Assembly: GCF_900105195.1 (NCBI RefSeq)
Contig: NZ_FNRX01000002.1
Coordinates: forward strand, 3,038,001 to 3,102,000
DNA length: 64,000 nt
Direction: 5' to 3'
Origin: Rhodococcus pyridinivorans
Lineage (GTDB): Bacteria; Actinomycetota; Actinomycetes; Mycobacteriales; Mycobacteriaceae
The stretch's first letter is position 1. The number at the start of each line of letters is the position of its first letter. The notes below the pieces were generated by a model. It made no database searches and was not told the origin of the DNA. It saw nothing but the letters and a program-made list of their open reading frames with translations. A program made the translations under genes and the position numbers. Below are positions 1-8,390 of this stretch, piece by piece.

Positions 1-333
1 GTCGACGAGTTCACCGAGCAACAACGCCCGACCGTCGCCGAGCAGCGGAGCGTATCCGCCGAACTGGTGCCCGGCATAGGCCATCGCGACCGGCTTGGCA
101 CCCGCCGGCACCTCCGCGCCGGTCAGGACGGCAACCCCGTCGGCGCTGCGCAGCGACGCCACGTCCAGTCCCAGCGACACCGCGAGGTTCTCGTTGAGCG
201 CGAGCAGTTCCGGGTCGGGGGCCTCGGCGCCCTGCCACGGCACCGATAATCCGCTCAATTCGTCGGCGAAGGAACTGCCGAGACCGGATATCGTGGTGTT
301 CGTGCCGACGGGGAAATCCGGAATCGCAGTCAT
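1..333 (-). CDS. selO: SelO/YdiU family protein adenylyltransferase, N-terminal part (cut by window edge)
   Basis: This is the first 111 codons of a minus-strand gene that continues beyond position 1. The ATG at 333-331 gives a protein beginning [14 protein letters not shown]. It contains [11 protein letters not shown] and then [19 protein letters not shown], the hallmark N-terminal block of the SelO (UPF0061) family. SelO proteins are pseudokinase-fold enzymes that transfer AMP from ATP to Ser/Thr/Tyr of target proteins, with a role in redox stress. The catalytic kinase-like core is outside the window, so activity cannot be judged. Its start lies only 17 nt from the divergent Mur-ligase-like ORF. 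Family assignment is firm; the physiological target is unknown. Confidence 0.9.
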   Translation of the reverse strand, partial: MTAIPDFPVGTNTTISGLGSSFADELSGLSVPWQGAEAPDPELLALNENLAVSLGLDVASLRSADGVAVLTGAEVPAGAKPVAMAYAGHQFGGYAPLLGDGRALLLGELVD

Positions 334-350
334 CCTTCGAGGGTAACCGT

Positions 351-1979
351 GTGACACCGACGCATGTCGCGGGCGAGGGAAACGCCGGTGGGGCCCGGTC
401 ACCGGCGGCGCATCATTCCGCCCCGGACCGGGTATCCGCCCCCGTGCACACCGACCCGGACGATCCTCGCCGTCCCATCCGGCGGATCCAGGTCCGCGAC
501 GTCGCCGAGCACCTCCGCGATGTCCTGCGATCCGGACCAGCGGACCGGCACGACCATGTGATCACCGGCATCAGCGACGATTCCCGGACGGTGCGCCCCG
601 GCGATCTGTACGTAGCGCTACCCGGACACCACGCCCACGGCCTGGACTTCGAGGCCGAAGCCGCTACCCACGGTGCGGTCGCGGTACTCAGCGACCGGCC
701 GTCACGCCTTCTACCCACGTTCGTCGTCGATCGACCGCGCGACGTGGTCGGCCCGTTGGCGTCGTGGATCCTCGGGCACCCCTCTCACGACTTGCAGGTC
801 CACGGCATCACCGGCACCAACGGCAAGACGAGCGCGACCTATCTCCTCGACACCGCACTCGCGGCCACCGGCGTGGTGACCGGCATGATCGGCGGGGTCG
901 TCGTGCGCGGTCCGGCCGGCACACGACCCGCGACCCGCACCACCCCCGAGGCCGCGGTCGTGCACCGCACGCTTGCCGAGTTCCGTGACCAGGGCGTGCA
1001 GGCGGTGACGCTCGAGGTGTCCTCGCACGGCATCAGTCAGGGCCGCGTCGACGGCGTGCGGTTCCGTACCGTCGCCTTCACCAATCTCGGGCCCGACCAC
1101 CTCGACTTCCACCACACGATGGAGCAGTACTTCGCCGCCAAGGCGGCACTGTTCACCGCCGACCGCACGCAGACGGCCGTGGTGAACATCGACGACGAGT
1201 ACGGGCGACGTCTGGCGGCCTCCGTCGACGTGCCGCTGTGGACGCACTCGACCTGCGATGCCCGCGCCGACGTGTACGCGGACTCGATCCGGTGCGATCT
1301 CCACGGCACCTGCTTCACCGTGCACACGCCGGCCGGGAGTGCGCCGGTGCGACTGTCGCTGCTCGGACCACACCAGGTGGCCAATGCGCTGACGGCGCTC
1401 ACCTCGGTGGCCGCCGTCGACGGCGACGTCCTGCAGGCCGCAGCGGGTCTGGAGACCCTCGCGGGTGTGCCCGGCCGGCTCGAACGCGTCGACGCCGGTG
1501 AGGGTGTTCTCGCGCTCGTGGACTACATGCACAACACGTCCGGGCAACGCGAACTGTTGCCCTTCCTCCGGTCGCTCGCCCCCGAGCGGCGACTGGTCCT
1601 CGTGATCAGCGCGACCGGAGAACGTGACCCCGGCAAGCGATTTCCGCTCGGGCACACCGCCGCGACCTACGCCGACGTGGTGGTCGTGACCGACGACAGT
1701 CCCCTCTCGGAGGACCCGCGTGTGCTCAGGGATGCGGTCGCCGAAGGGGCCTTCGCAGCGCGCAGCGCCCGCGTCGTCGTCGAGGCCGACCGACGTCGCG
1801 CGTTCGATATCGCCGTCGCCCACACCGGCCCTGGAGACGTCGTCGTCGTGGCCGGACGCGGATGCGAGCCACGCCTGGTCTCCGGGGACACGGTGCAGGT
1901 GTTCGACGACCGGGACGAACTGCGGCGCGCACTGCACCGCACGCACCGGAGGTCCACCTCGCGCGTGCCCCGCTGCTGA
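351..1979 (+). CDS. MurE-like Mur ligase paralogue with altered DNPR motif
   Basis: A 542-aa ATP-dependent amide ligase of the Mur family. Visible are the N-terminal UDP-binding-type block ([17 protein letters not shown], about residue 80), the P-loop [13 protein letters not shown] (about 153), the lysine-carbamylation-type motif [10 protein letters not shown] (about 262), and the C-terminal domain starting VDYMHNTSG (about 387). In a housekeeping MurE the C-terminal substrate motif reads DNPR; here the corresponding segment is [10 protein letters not shown], with Leu where Arg contacts the diaminopimelate carboxylate. The family C-terminal motif VDYAH is also changed to VDYMH. It is therefore probably not the diaminopimelate-adding enzyme; its real substrate is unknown. 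Neither neighbour is a division or cell-wall gene. The start is uncertain: GTG 351 leaves only 17 nt to selO, and GTG 444 is an in-frame alternative just before the conserved region. Confidence 0.8.
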   Translation: MTPTHVAGEGNAGGARSPAAHHSAPDRVSAPVHTDPDDPRRPIRRIQVRDVAEHLRDVLRSGPADRHDHVITGISDDSRTVRPGDLYVALPGHHAHGLDFEAEAATHGAVAVLSDRPSRLLPTFVVDRPRDVVGPLASWILGHPSHDLQVHGITGTNGKTSATYLLDTALAATGVVTGMIGGVVVRGPAGTRPATRTTPEAAVVHRTLAEFRDQGVQAVTLEVSSHGISQGRVDGVRFRTVAFTNLGPDHLDFHHTMEQYFAAKAALFTADRTQTAVVNIDDEYGRRLAASVDVPLWTHSTCDARADVYADSIRCDLHGTCFTVHTPAGSAPVRLSLLGPHQVANALTALTSVAAVDGDVLQAAAGLETLAGVPGRLERVDAGEGVLALVDYMHNTSGQRELLPFLRSLAPERRLVLVISATGERDPGKRFPLGHTAATYADVVVVTDDSPLSEDPRVLRDAVAEGAFAARSARVVVEADRRRAFDIAVAHTGPGDVVVVAGRGCEPRLVSGDTVQVFDDRDELRRALHRTHRRSTSRVPRC

Positions 1980-1993
1980 GGACTGCCGGGTTC

Positions 1994-3577
1994 CTAGGCC
2001 TGCAGGCCAGGTTGCCCGGACAGGATCGTGAACGACGCCTTCGTCGACACCGGCGCGTCCGGTTCGGTGACCGTGTCGAGCACCCGGAAGTCGGCGTGCA
2101 CGGCGTCCGGGGTGATCGTGGTACGCACGTAACCGCGCCGGTCGTTGTGGAACTTCAGGTGCGGGTTCGCCGGCATGTGGTCGACCTGCGTCGCGCCGGT
2201 TCCGTTGCCGTTCGACGTGATCGACGTGCACACCAGTTCCGAACCCAATACCGGCGCGTCGGGATCGGTGAAGTCGACCTTGATGTCGTTGGCCCAGTGC
2301 CGGTGCACGTCGCCGGTGAGCACGACGGCGTTGCGTACCGGCGAATCCACCCAGCCCTGGGTGATCCGACGACGTGACGCCGCGTACCCGTCCCAGCCGT
2401 CCATACTCACCTCGTCGCCCTCAGGGCTCGGGTCCTTGTCCTGTTCGGCGAAGAACACCTGCTGACCGAGGAAGTCCCACTGCGCGGTGGAGGTGCGGAA
2501 ACCGTCGAGCAGCCACTGTTCCTGTTCGGTTCCGGTGAGTGTTCGTGCCTCGTCGTGACGTTCGGCGACGTTCTTCTTCCACCCGTCGCCGGCGGCCTGG
2601 TCGTCGCGGTACTGACGGGTGTCGAGCATGTGGAAGTTGGCGAGAGTGCCCCACCGGATCCGCCGGAAGATCTTCATGTCGTGCCCCCGCGGTGTCGACG
2701 AGGGTCGCAGCGGCATGTTCTCGTAGTAGGCCTGGAAGGCGGCGGCGCGGCGGGCGAGGAAGTTCTCGGTGGTCTCGTTGCTCTGAGCGGCATCGGTGTT
2801 CTCTGGAATCGTTCCGGCCCAGTTGTTGTCGACCTCGTGGTCGTCCCACACCACCAGCCACGGCGCGATCGCGTGCACGTCCTGCAGATCGGTGTCGGCC
2901 TTGTACTGGGCGTGACGTTGCCGGTAGTTCGCCAGGGTGACGGTCTCGGGTCCGTCGAGCGAGCGGACGAGACCGGTGTCGCTGGTGTAACCGCCGCTGG
3001 TGTACTCGTACAGGTAATCCCCCAGGTGCAGAACGAGATCCGGGTTGTCCTCCGCCATGCGCCGGTAGGCGGTGAACCAGCCGTGTTCGTACTGCGCGCA
3101 GCTCGCGAACGCCATCGTCAGAGCCGCCGCGGTCTCGGTGGCCGACGGTGTCGTCAGCGCCCGCCCCACCGCACTCATGTCGTCGCCCGTACGGAACCGG
3201 TAGAAGTACTCCCGGCCCGGACGCAGCCCGACCAGTTCGACATGCACGGAGTGGGCGCTGTCGGGGACGGCTCGTTCCTCACCGCGTGCGACGACACGGG
3301 TCATCTTCTCGTCCTCCGCGACCTCCCACTGCACGGTGACGGGACGGTTCGGCATGCCGCCGAGTCCTTCCTCGGCGAGCGGGTCGAGCGCGAGGCGGGT
3401 CCAGATCACGAATCCGTCCGGCACCGGGTCGCCCGAGGCAACACCCAGCAGGAAGGGGTCGCCCTTCACTCCTGGCGCGTCGGCGCGCGCGTATCCGGTG
3501 ACACCGACGGAGGTGGCTGCGGTGACGACAGTGATTCCGAGTCCGGCCGAAAGGAACGATCTACGTGACAAAGGCAT
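1994..3577 (-). CDS. phoD: PhoD-family alkaline phosphatase/phosphodiesterase, Tat-exported
   Basis: A 527-aa metallophosphoesterase. The start ATG 3577 is preferred over upstream in-frame starts because it places the twin-arginine motif SRRSFLSAG at residues 4-12, followed by a hydrophobic stretch and ARADAPG, a typical Tat signal. The mature protein has the PhoD N-terminal fibronectin-like block (FLLGVASGDPVPDGFVIWTR). It then shows the metal-binding motifs ASCAQYEHGW, LVLHLGDYLYEY, VVWDDHEVDNNW and VLTGDVHRHW. PhoD enzymes release phosphate from mono- and diesters outside the membrane, using Fe/Ca, and are usually phosphate-starvation genes. The gene is transcribed divergently from the VOC gene and converges closely on the Mur ligase (14 nt). 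No Pho box was recognised in the 154-nt upstream region. Confidence 0.92.
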   Translation of the reverse strand: MPLSRRSFLSAGLGITVVTAATSVGVTGYARADAPGVKGDPFLLGVASGDPVPDGFVIWTRLALDPLAEEGLGGMPNRPVTVQWEVAEDEKMTRVVARGEERAVPDSAHSVHVELVGLRPGREYFYRFRTGDDMSAVGRALTTPSATETAAALTMAFASCAQYEHGWFTAYRRMAEDNPDLVLHLGDYLYEYTSGGYTSDTGLVRSLDGPETVTLANYRQRHAQYKADTDLQDVHAIAPWLVVWDDHEVDNNWAGTIPENTDAAQSNETTENFLARRAAAFQAYYENMPLRPSSTPRGHDMKIFRRIRWGTLANFHMLDTRQYRDDQAAGDGWKKNVAERHDEARTLTGTEQEQWLLDGFRTSTAQWDFLGQQVFFAEQDKDPSPEGDEVSMDGWDGYAASRRRITQGWVDSPVRNAVVLTGDVHRHWANDIKVDFTDPDAPVLGSELVCTSITSNGNGTGATQVDHMPANPHLKFHNDRRGYVRTTITPDAVHADFRVLDTVTEPDAPVSTKASFTILSGQPGLQA

Positions 3578-3731
3578 GGCCACGGAAGGTAGTGGCCGAA
3601 TCTCCTTCGCACGGACTACGTTACCGAACGTAGGAAGAACACTCGGAAACATTTGGGGATACGCCGACAGGGGTCGGCAGCACCGCATCGAGGTCTACGA
3701 TGAGGAGGGGCCTCGAACGGAGGAGACTGTC

Positions 3732-4127
3732 ATGGTTTTTCCCGCACTCACCCACGTCGCCGTCACCGTCTCGGATCTGGCTGCAAACACGGCCTGGTAC
3801 TCGAACCTCTTCGACGCCATACCCGTCCTCGACGAGGACGACGAATCGGGCACCTTCCACCACGCGGTCTTCGCACTCGACGGCGGCACCCTGTTCGGCC
3901 TGCACACCCACCCCGATGCGCCGGCGCAGACGTCCTTCGACGAACGGAACACCGGGCTCGACCACATCGCGTTCGGTTGCACCGCCGACGAGCTCGACAA
4001 GTGGCGCGACCGGCTCGACAGTCTGGGTATCCCACACGGGGACATCAAGAACGCCTCGTACGGTTCCGGGTTGTCCTTCCGCGATCCCGACAACATCGCG
4101 CTCGAATTCTTCGCGCCGCCGAGCTGA
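3732..4127 (+). CDS. VOC (glyoxalase/dioxygenase fold) family protein
   Basis: A 131-aa protein with one full vicinal-oxygen-chelate module. It begins THVAVTVSDLAANTAWYSNLF (beta-alpha with the first metal-ligand-type His at about 7), has GLDHIAFGC in the middle and ends SFRDPDNIALEFFAPPS, where the Glu is the usual last metal ligand. The ATG at 3732 is preceded by GGAGGAG. Proteins of this size are glyoxalase-like enzymes or small-molecule resistance proteins; the substrate cannot be read from sequence. It is monocistronic and divergent from phoD. Confidence 0.88.
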   Translation: MVFPALTHVAVTVSDLAANTAWYSNLFDAIPVLDEDDESGTFHHAVFALDGGTLFGLHTHPDAPAQTSFDERNTGLDHIAFGCTADELDKWRDRLDSLGIPHGDIKNASYGSGLSFRDPDNIALEFFAPPS

Positions 4128-4170
4128 TCGCCCTCGCCCCCAGCGACGATCCGCCGCGCCCGGATGCTCT

Positions 4171-4437
4171 CTAGCGCAACCTCCGCCGCGGACGATAGCT
4201 CAGTCGCGGACGATAGATCGACGTTGCCCATTGAATGGCGTCCTCGAGTTGCCGCTCGCTCATCTCGAACACTTCGTCGACCTCCGGCTCCACCGGCTCG
4301 CAGGGGCAGTAACCGTTTGCAGGTCCGGCATAGGTGGACAGGACGGCACCACCTTCCACGACGAACACCCCGGGGTAGATCTCGCACGCGAAACGCCGGT
4401 TCGCCAGGACCCGATGGGTGACCTTGACTTCGTACAC
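4171..4437 (-). CDS. Small hypothetical protein, last gene of a decayed minus-strand run
   Basis: An 88-aa ORF starting at GTG 4437, chosen because GAGGAGG lies 8 nt upstream. The protein starts VYEVKVTHRVLANRRF, has a short Cys pair (GYCPCEP, about 42-48), an acidic stretch (PVEPEVDEVFEMSE) and a very basic tail (YRPRRRLR). I do not recognise a family. It lies downstream of three frameshifted small genes on the same strand, with no other gene between, and seems to be the only intact member of that run. It could be a remnant without function. Confidence 0.45.
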   Translation of the reverse strand: MYEVKVTHRVLANRRFACEIYPGVFVVEGGAVLSTYAGPANGYCPCEPVEPEVDEVFEMSERQLEDAIQWATSIYRPRLSYRPRRRLR

Positions 4438-4552
4438 CTTCGTTACCTCCTCGGAAGCCCGAGTGTTCGGACCGGGTAATTTGCAAACCTGCAGAACTCC
4501 GCAGCGAACCGATCGAGTCGAATACTCGCGGTCGTCCAGCGATTGCTCGAAT

Positions 4553-5205
4553 TCACGCCTGACGGCACGATGCTTCGCTCTGCCTCGACGGGAGTTCCGC
4601 GAACGAGGCCAGAGCAGCAGCGGCAAGTTGCCGACAATGCGACGGCTTGTACGCCGACTGACGTTTACGCATCAAGTCGAGGTTGAACTTCGCAGCCGCA
4701 GCGCGGACGTGCTTCGATTTCAGAGCTGAACGCACGAAGCGGATGTCATCGACAATCAAGCACTGCTCGAATCCTCCGCCGGACTTGTGGGTCCCCTCGT
4801 CGAACATCACTCCCCGAGCGGCGAGCAACACCCGGCCCCACCTACTGACCGGGAGATAGCGACTATCCACGAAGAACACGGCGGCTATGTCGTCCGACTC
4901 GTCGGAGACCGCAATGTAGAACGTCTCCAGGGCAGCCATGGAGATGCAGAAGATTCGCCTGCGGTTGGAACTCGGGAAACAACTCACCGTCCAGAATGTC
5001 GCCTCGGTACGGCACGGATACGGCACGCAGCGGGAAGGTACAGTCCAAGCGCCGCGACGATCTGGTCGTATCGAGGGTGTTCCTGGAGCCGTCGGAAGTC
5101 GCCGGCGTGATCCTTGATACGTTCGAGGCCCTCGCGTTCGTGGTCGAACGGGGAAGGGCTGATTTCGACCCACCGGTCACTGCGCACCGGGTTCCCGCTC
5201 TTCAT
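4553..5205 (-). pseudogene. Frameshifted hypothetical gene (three frames)
   Basis: Protein-like sequence runs through all three minus-strand frames in succession. From ATG 5205 the first frame gives RWVEISPSPFDHEREGLERI and continues to a stop near 4984. The next frame carries PYRGDILDGELFPEFQPQ around 5020-4960. The third frame, to 4553, carries MAALETFYIAVSDESDD, FFVDSRYLPVSRWGRVLLA and FNLDLMRKRQSAYKP. None of the three alone looks like a complete protein, so at least two frameshifts are inferred. The first segment resembles the opening of large proteins with a WVEVxPSxFxHExEGL start, but this is too little for a family call. Base composition looks less GC-rich than the neighbours. Confidence 0.45.
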
Positions 5206-5326
5206 TCCGATCGTTCACGTCCGTCACAACGTACCCGGACACACACAGTAGGGATCAGCGGCTATCCGGATCAGGACAAGGACTGTCGGACGCCCCAAGC
5301 ACCAGGAGCATTCGAAGCTGGAGAAG

Positions 5327-5562
5327 TCAGACGGATTCGGCAAGCAAAGACTCGTCACCGACACGGACCAGCGACTTCTTCAAGCGTGGACTCGGACGAT
5401 TCGACTCGAGCCAGCGCTTGATCGCCATCTTCTGATCCGACTTCGACAATCGACTCAGACCGAGGTTGTTGATCAACTGGCCGACGGCCCGCGGCTCCGA
5501 ACGCTGAGTCTCAGGCGGATGAAAGCCTCTGTCGTCCCACCGACGACACCGAAGTCCGACAT
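5327..5562 (-). pseudogene. Frameshifted small hypothetical gene with HTH-like helix-rich end
   Basis: ATG 5562 is preceded by an excellent ribosome site (GGAGGTGATCTG then ATG) but its frame stops after 29 codons at 5473. An overlapping frame without a start gives a far more protein-like sequence. It contains RRWDDRGFHPPETQR, then QLINNLGLSRLSKSDQKMA and IKRWLESNRPSPRLKKSL, and stops at 5327. A single frameshift within the first ten codons would join the ribosome site to this frame and give about 78 residues. No family recognised; the helical middle could be a DNA-binding segment, which is only a guess. Confidence 0.4.
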
Positions 5563-5566
5563 CAGA

Positions 5567-5829
5567 TCACCTCCGCTTCCAGAACCGGCAGGACAACGCC
5601 AGAGCAGTCGGAATGACTGATCCGGCCCACGCGATGGGAGCGACCTGGGCCGAGTAGTGGCTCGCATCGGTACCGGAGGATCCGCTGAATCCGCTCGTAG
5701 AGTCGATCTGATCGCTGACACCGCTTCGACGCAGCGCGCTGCGCCTGGGTAAATTCCGCGGGCGCAACACTCCGACAACCACGCGGCCTCGATGGCATTC
5801 CCACCCGAGAGCACCAGCGAGCGCCCCAC
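5567..5829 (-). pseudogene. Frameshifted small hypothetical gene with C-terminal hydrophobic segment
   Basis: GTG 5829 has a strong ribosome site (GAGGGAGGGGAC) and opens GRSLVLSGGNAIEAAWLSE. Around 5760 the plausible frame changes, and the continuation reads QIDSTSGFSGSSGTDASHYS and then a hydrophobic stretch APIAWAGSVIPTALALSC before FWKRR and a stop at 5567. That stop overlaps the ribosome site of the next gene, as in an operon. The N-terminal half resembles neither a signal peptide nor a known domain. This is the first gene of the decayed run 4171-5829. Confidence 0.35.
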
Positions 5830-5862
5830 GTCCCCTCCCTCATGGCTTCGTTCCGGTGCCCT

Positions 5863-7098
5863 TCAGATCGCAGATGTGCCGATCTGCACCACACGCGCCC
5901 ATTCCGGCGGCCTGTCCGGAACGAAGTCGGGGTTCGATTCGCTGCGGGTCGCAATGCGGGGGAACAGACCGACGATCGTCCGGCACCCCGGACGGCTGCT
6001 GGGCCAGGGGGTTTCCCCGTCGGTGAGCACCACCATTACATCCGGCCGGGGCCGAAGACGCAGCATCCGGGCGAATCCGGCGCGCAGATCCGTGCCACCG
6101 CCTCCGACCAGCGGAATGTCCTCGGCCTGACACAGCGGGTGCACGATCCGCGCGGCCGCGTCACAGGACAGCACCGTGACCAGGTCACGACGCCCTCCCA
6201 CGGCCCGCGCGATAACGGCGACCTCGAGCAGTGCACTGCCCAGATCCGCGTCGCTCACCGAGCCGGAGGTGTCGACGATGACACCGACCCGCGGCGGGGT
6301 TCGCCGCAGGCTCGGCAGCACCGCTCCGGGCACGGCAGCAGAGCGCCGCGCCGGCCGGCGGTAGGTGTAGTCGTCACCGGCGCCGGACGCGGAGGTGGCC
6401 GAGCGGATCGCCGCCCCCAACAGAGTTCGCCACGGCTGCGTCGGGTGCAGAGCTTCCTCCGCCCACCGCTGCCACCCGCGGGGTGCACTGCCCGGCTGCC
6501 CGATGATGCTGTGCGCCACCCGGAAGCGCACAGCGTCCCGTTGCTCGTCGCTGAGCGCGTTCGCCCCCTCCGGGCCCCACTCCCACTCACGGCTCAGGCC
6601 GTCGGCACCGCTGCCGCAGTCGAGCCAGGCCAGCCTGTCGGTGCACGGACCGAGGCCGAACTGCTGCAGATAGTCCTCCATGAGCTGACCGGCGGGCAAC
6701 TGCAGGGTCGACCGCAGAACGGCGTCGTCGGGTAGGGGCAATCCGTCACCGAACGCATCGTCGTTGATCTCCGCGTCGGCCGCGATGTTCATGCGTAGTC
6801 GATCGGCGCGACCGTCCAGGTCGTGCGCGCGGGCGTAGCGGTCGCTGCGGCCGTGGTGATCGCGCAGCAGATGCGAGACCTGGTGAACGAGGATCGACGC
6901 CAGCTCCTCCACCGGTCGCCGAGCGACGAAACCGGGCGAGATGTAGCAGCGCCAGTGCCGGTCCACACCGATGGTCGGTACGCGCGGCGACGCGACGATG
7001 TGCAGCGCGTACAAGGCGGTCGCGAGATAGGGTCGGGCGCGAACGGCATGCAACCGTGCGGCGTAGATCTTGTCCGCGTCGAATGCCGACGACGTCAT
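5863..7098 (-). CDS. vWA domain protein with N-terminal metallopeptidase-like (HxxxH) domain, DUF2201 type
   Basis: A 411-aa protein. ATG 7098 is chosen because it overlaps the stop of the upstream MoxR gene (ATGA), a mark of translational coupling. The N-terminal half holds ILVHQVSHLLRDHHGRSD (about 81-98), an HxxxH zinc-peptidase-like signature with a third His. The C-terminal third begins RVGVIVDTSGSVSDADLGSA (about 280), the DxSxS metal-ion-dependent adhesion site of a von Willebrand factor A domain, and has VMVVLTDGETPWP near the end. Such proteins pair with MoxR AAA+ ATPases, which remodel or activate a target through the vWA partner. Here the pair lies with a 454-aa unknown and opposite a SWIM-SNF2 helicase. 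Whether the HxxxH site is catalytic is unknown. Confidence 0.85.
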   Translation of the reverse strand: MTSSAFDADKIYAARLHAVRARPYLATALYALHIVASPRVPTIGVDRHWRCYISPGFVARRPVEELASILVHQVSHLLRDHHGRSDRYARAHDLDGRADRLRMNIAADAEINDDAFGDGLPLPDDAVLRSTLQLPAGQLMEDYLQQFGLGPCTDRLAWLDCGSGADGLSREWEWGPEGANALSDEQRDAVRFRVAHSIIGQPGSAPRGWQRWAEEALHPTQPWRTLLGAAIRSATSASGAGDDYTYRRPARRSAAVPGAVLPSLRRTPPRVGVIVDTSGSVSDADLGSALLEVAVIARAVGGRRDLVTVLSCDAAARIVHPLCQAEDIPLVGGGGTDLRAGFARMLRLRPRPDVMVVLTDGETPWPSSRPGCRTIVGLFPRIATRSESNPDFVPDRPPEWARVVQIGTSAI

Positions 7099-8303
7099 CG
7101 GCCGGCCTGCGCGACGGCGTCCGCCGACCGAGCGACCGAGACGACACCGGCGAGCTCGTCGATCGATGCCGGCACCTCCCAGTCGTCGCGGCGCAGGGTG
7201 GCCAGTGTGACGGCCGGCACGACCACGAGATCGGGTGGCCCGGATTCCACCGCGGTGGCCAGGAGGGTCCACGCCGCGTCCCAGCGCCACTTCTCCGGCC
7301 GTCGGCGGACCGCGGCGAGCACGGCCTGGCGCAGATCACCGCGCTCGGGCAGGTCGGCAGCCGCCGGATCGGCGAGCAGCGCCTCCGGATCCGGCAGGTC
7401 CATACGTTCGATGGCTGCGAGCAGCTCGAACCCGGGTCCGTCGCCGACACTGCCCCGGACCAGCAACGACAGCACGTCCTTCGACGACGAGGTGGCGGTC
7501 GCGAACGCGATCAGCCGCACGGTCATGTCCCAGCTCCGCGGCGACGGCCAGGCACTGCCACGGCGGCTCTGGCTGCTGGGGAGTTGATGCACGAGGGCGG
7601 GCCGGGCGGTGAGAAGCTCACAGACCGCGCTGCGGGCGAACGTCACCGCGCCGGAGAATTTCTCCGGATCGAGACGCGGCAGCGTCGCCCGTGGCCAGGT
7701 CCCGCCGAGACCCCGCACGACCACGTCGTGGTCGTAGGTCCAGTGCAGGTGCACGAAGCGGTTCGCCAACGGCGGACTCAGTTCCCAGCCGTCCGCTGCC
7801 GAGGACGGCGGGTTGGCGGCAGCCACGATACGGACACCGGGTGGGAGTTGCAGTGCCCCGATTCGTCTTTCGAGGACGAGACGGAGCAGCGCCGCCTGCA
7901 CGGCGGGCGGAGCCGTCGACAGTTCGTCCAGGAACAGCAGTCCCCGCCCGGCCTGCACGAGCCGGACGGCCCAGTCCGGCGGTGCCATGGGGACGCCGCG
8001 GGTTGCGGGATCGTCTCCGAGCACGGGCAGACCCGAGAAATCCGACGGCTCGTGCACACTCGCGATGACAGTGGTCAGTGGCAGGTCGACGGCCTCGGCG
8101 TGCTGGCTCAGGACGGCGGTCTTACCGATTCCCGGTTCACCCCACAGCAGTACCGGTAGATCCGCGGTGACCGCCACCATCAGGGCCTCGAGTCGGTCGT
8201 CGGGTCGAGGCTCGGTGGTCACCGCGTCGAGCATCGCCGACAACGTTGCGGCGCTGTCGAGTTCGTTGCTGCGGGGACGGCCGGGACGAAGTGTGGAGGA
8301 CAT
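7095..8303 (-). CDS. MoxR-type AAA+ ATPase
   Basis: About 402 aa from ATG 8303 (ATG 8312 and 8309 are also in frame; an AGGTG lies 6-7 nt before 8303). Walker A is LLWGEPGIGKTAVL, Walker B is GLLFLDEL, followed by a sensor-type segment IVAAANPPSS and ANRFVHL. The insertion VHEPSDFSGLPV between Walker A and B fits the MoxR lineage. MoxR ATPases act as chaperone-like motors together with vWA proteins; the adjacent coupled gene supplies such a partner. The C-terminal third (lid region) extends well beyond the usual short MoxR lid and carries no recognised domain. It lies downstream of the unknown 454-aa gene with a gap of about 90 nt. Confidence 0.9.
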   Translation of the reverse strand: MSSTLRPGRPRSNELDSAATLSAMLDAVTTEPRPDDRLEALMVAVTADLPVLLWGEPGIGKTAVLSQHAEAVDLPLTTVIASVHEPSDFSGLPVLGDDPATRGVPMAPPDWAVRLVQAGRGLLFLDELSTAPPAVQAALLRLVLERRIGALQLPPGVRIVAAANPPSSAADGWELSPPLANRFVHLHWTYDHDVVVRGLGGTWPRATLPRLDPEKFSGAVTFARSAVCELLTARPALVHQLPSSQSRRGSAWPSPRSWDMTVRLIAFATATSSSKDVLSLLVRGSVGDGPGFELLAAIERMDLPDPEALLADPAAADLPERGDLRQAVLAAVRRRPEKWRWDAAWTLLATAVESGPPDLVVVPAVTLATLRRDDWEVPASIDELAGVVSVARSADAVAQAGR

Positions 8304-8390
8304 GTGCATCACCTGTGATGTCGGAAGGGACCGCAGGACACGACCCGTAGGACGCCCTGCGGAACAGTGGATTTCGAGAAGGAAGAAGAG

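Noticed and set aside
711..2231. Long minus-strand open frame (over 500 codons) across the Mur ligase gene
   Set aside because: It is antisense to a recognisable Mur ligase and has no family motifs; long antisense frames are expected at this GC content.
4996..5421. Plus-strand 141-codon frame in the decayed small-gene region
   Set aside because: Low-complexity and without ribosome site; the minus strand carries more protein-like sequence with good ribosome sites.
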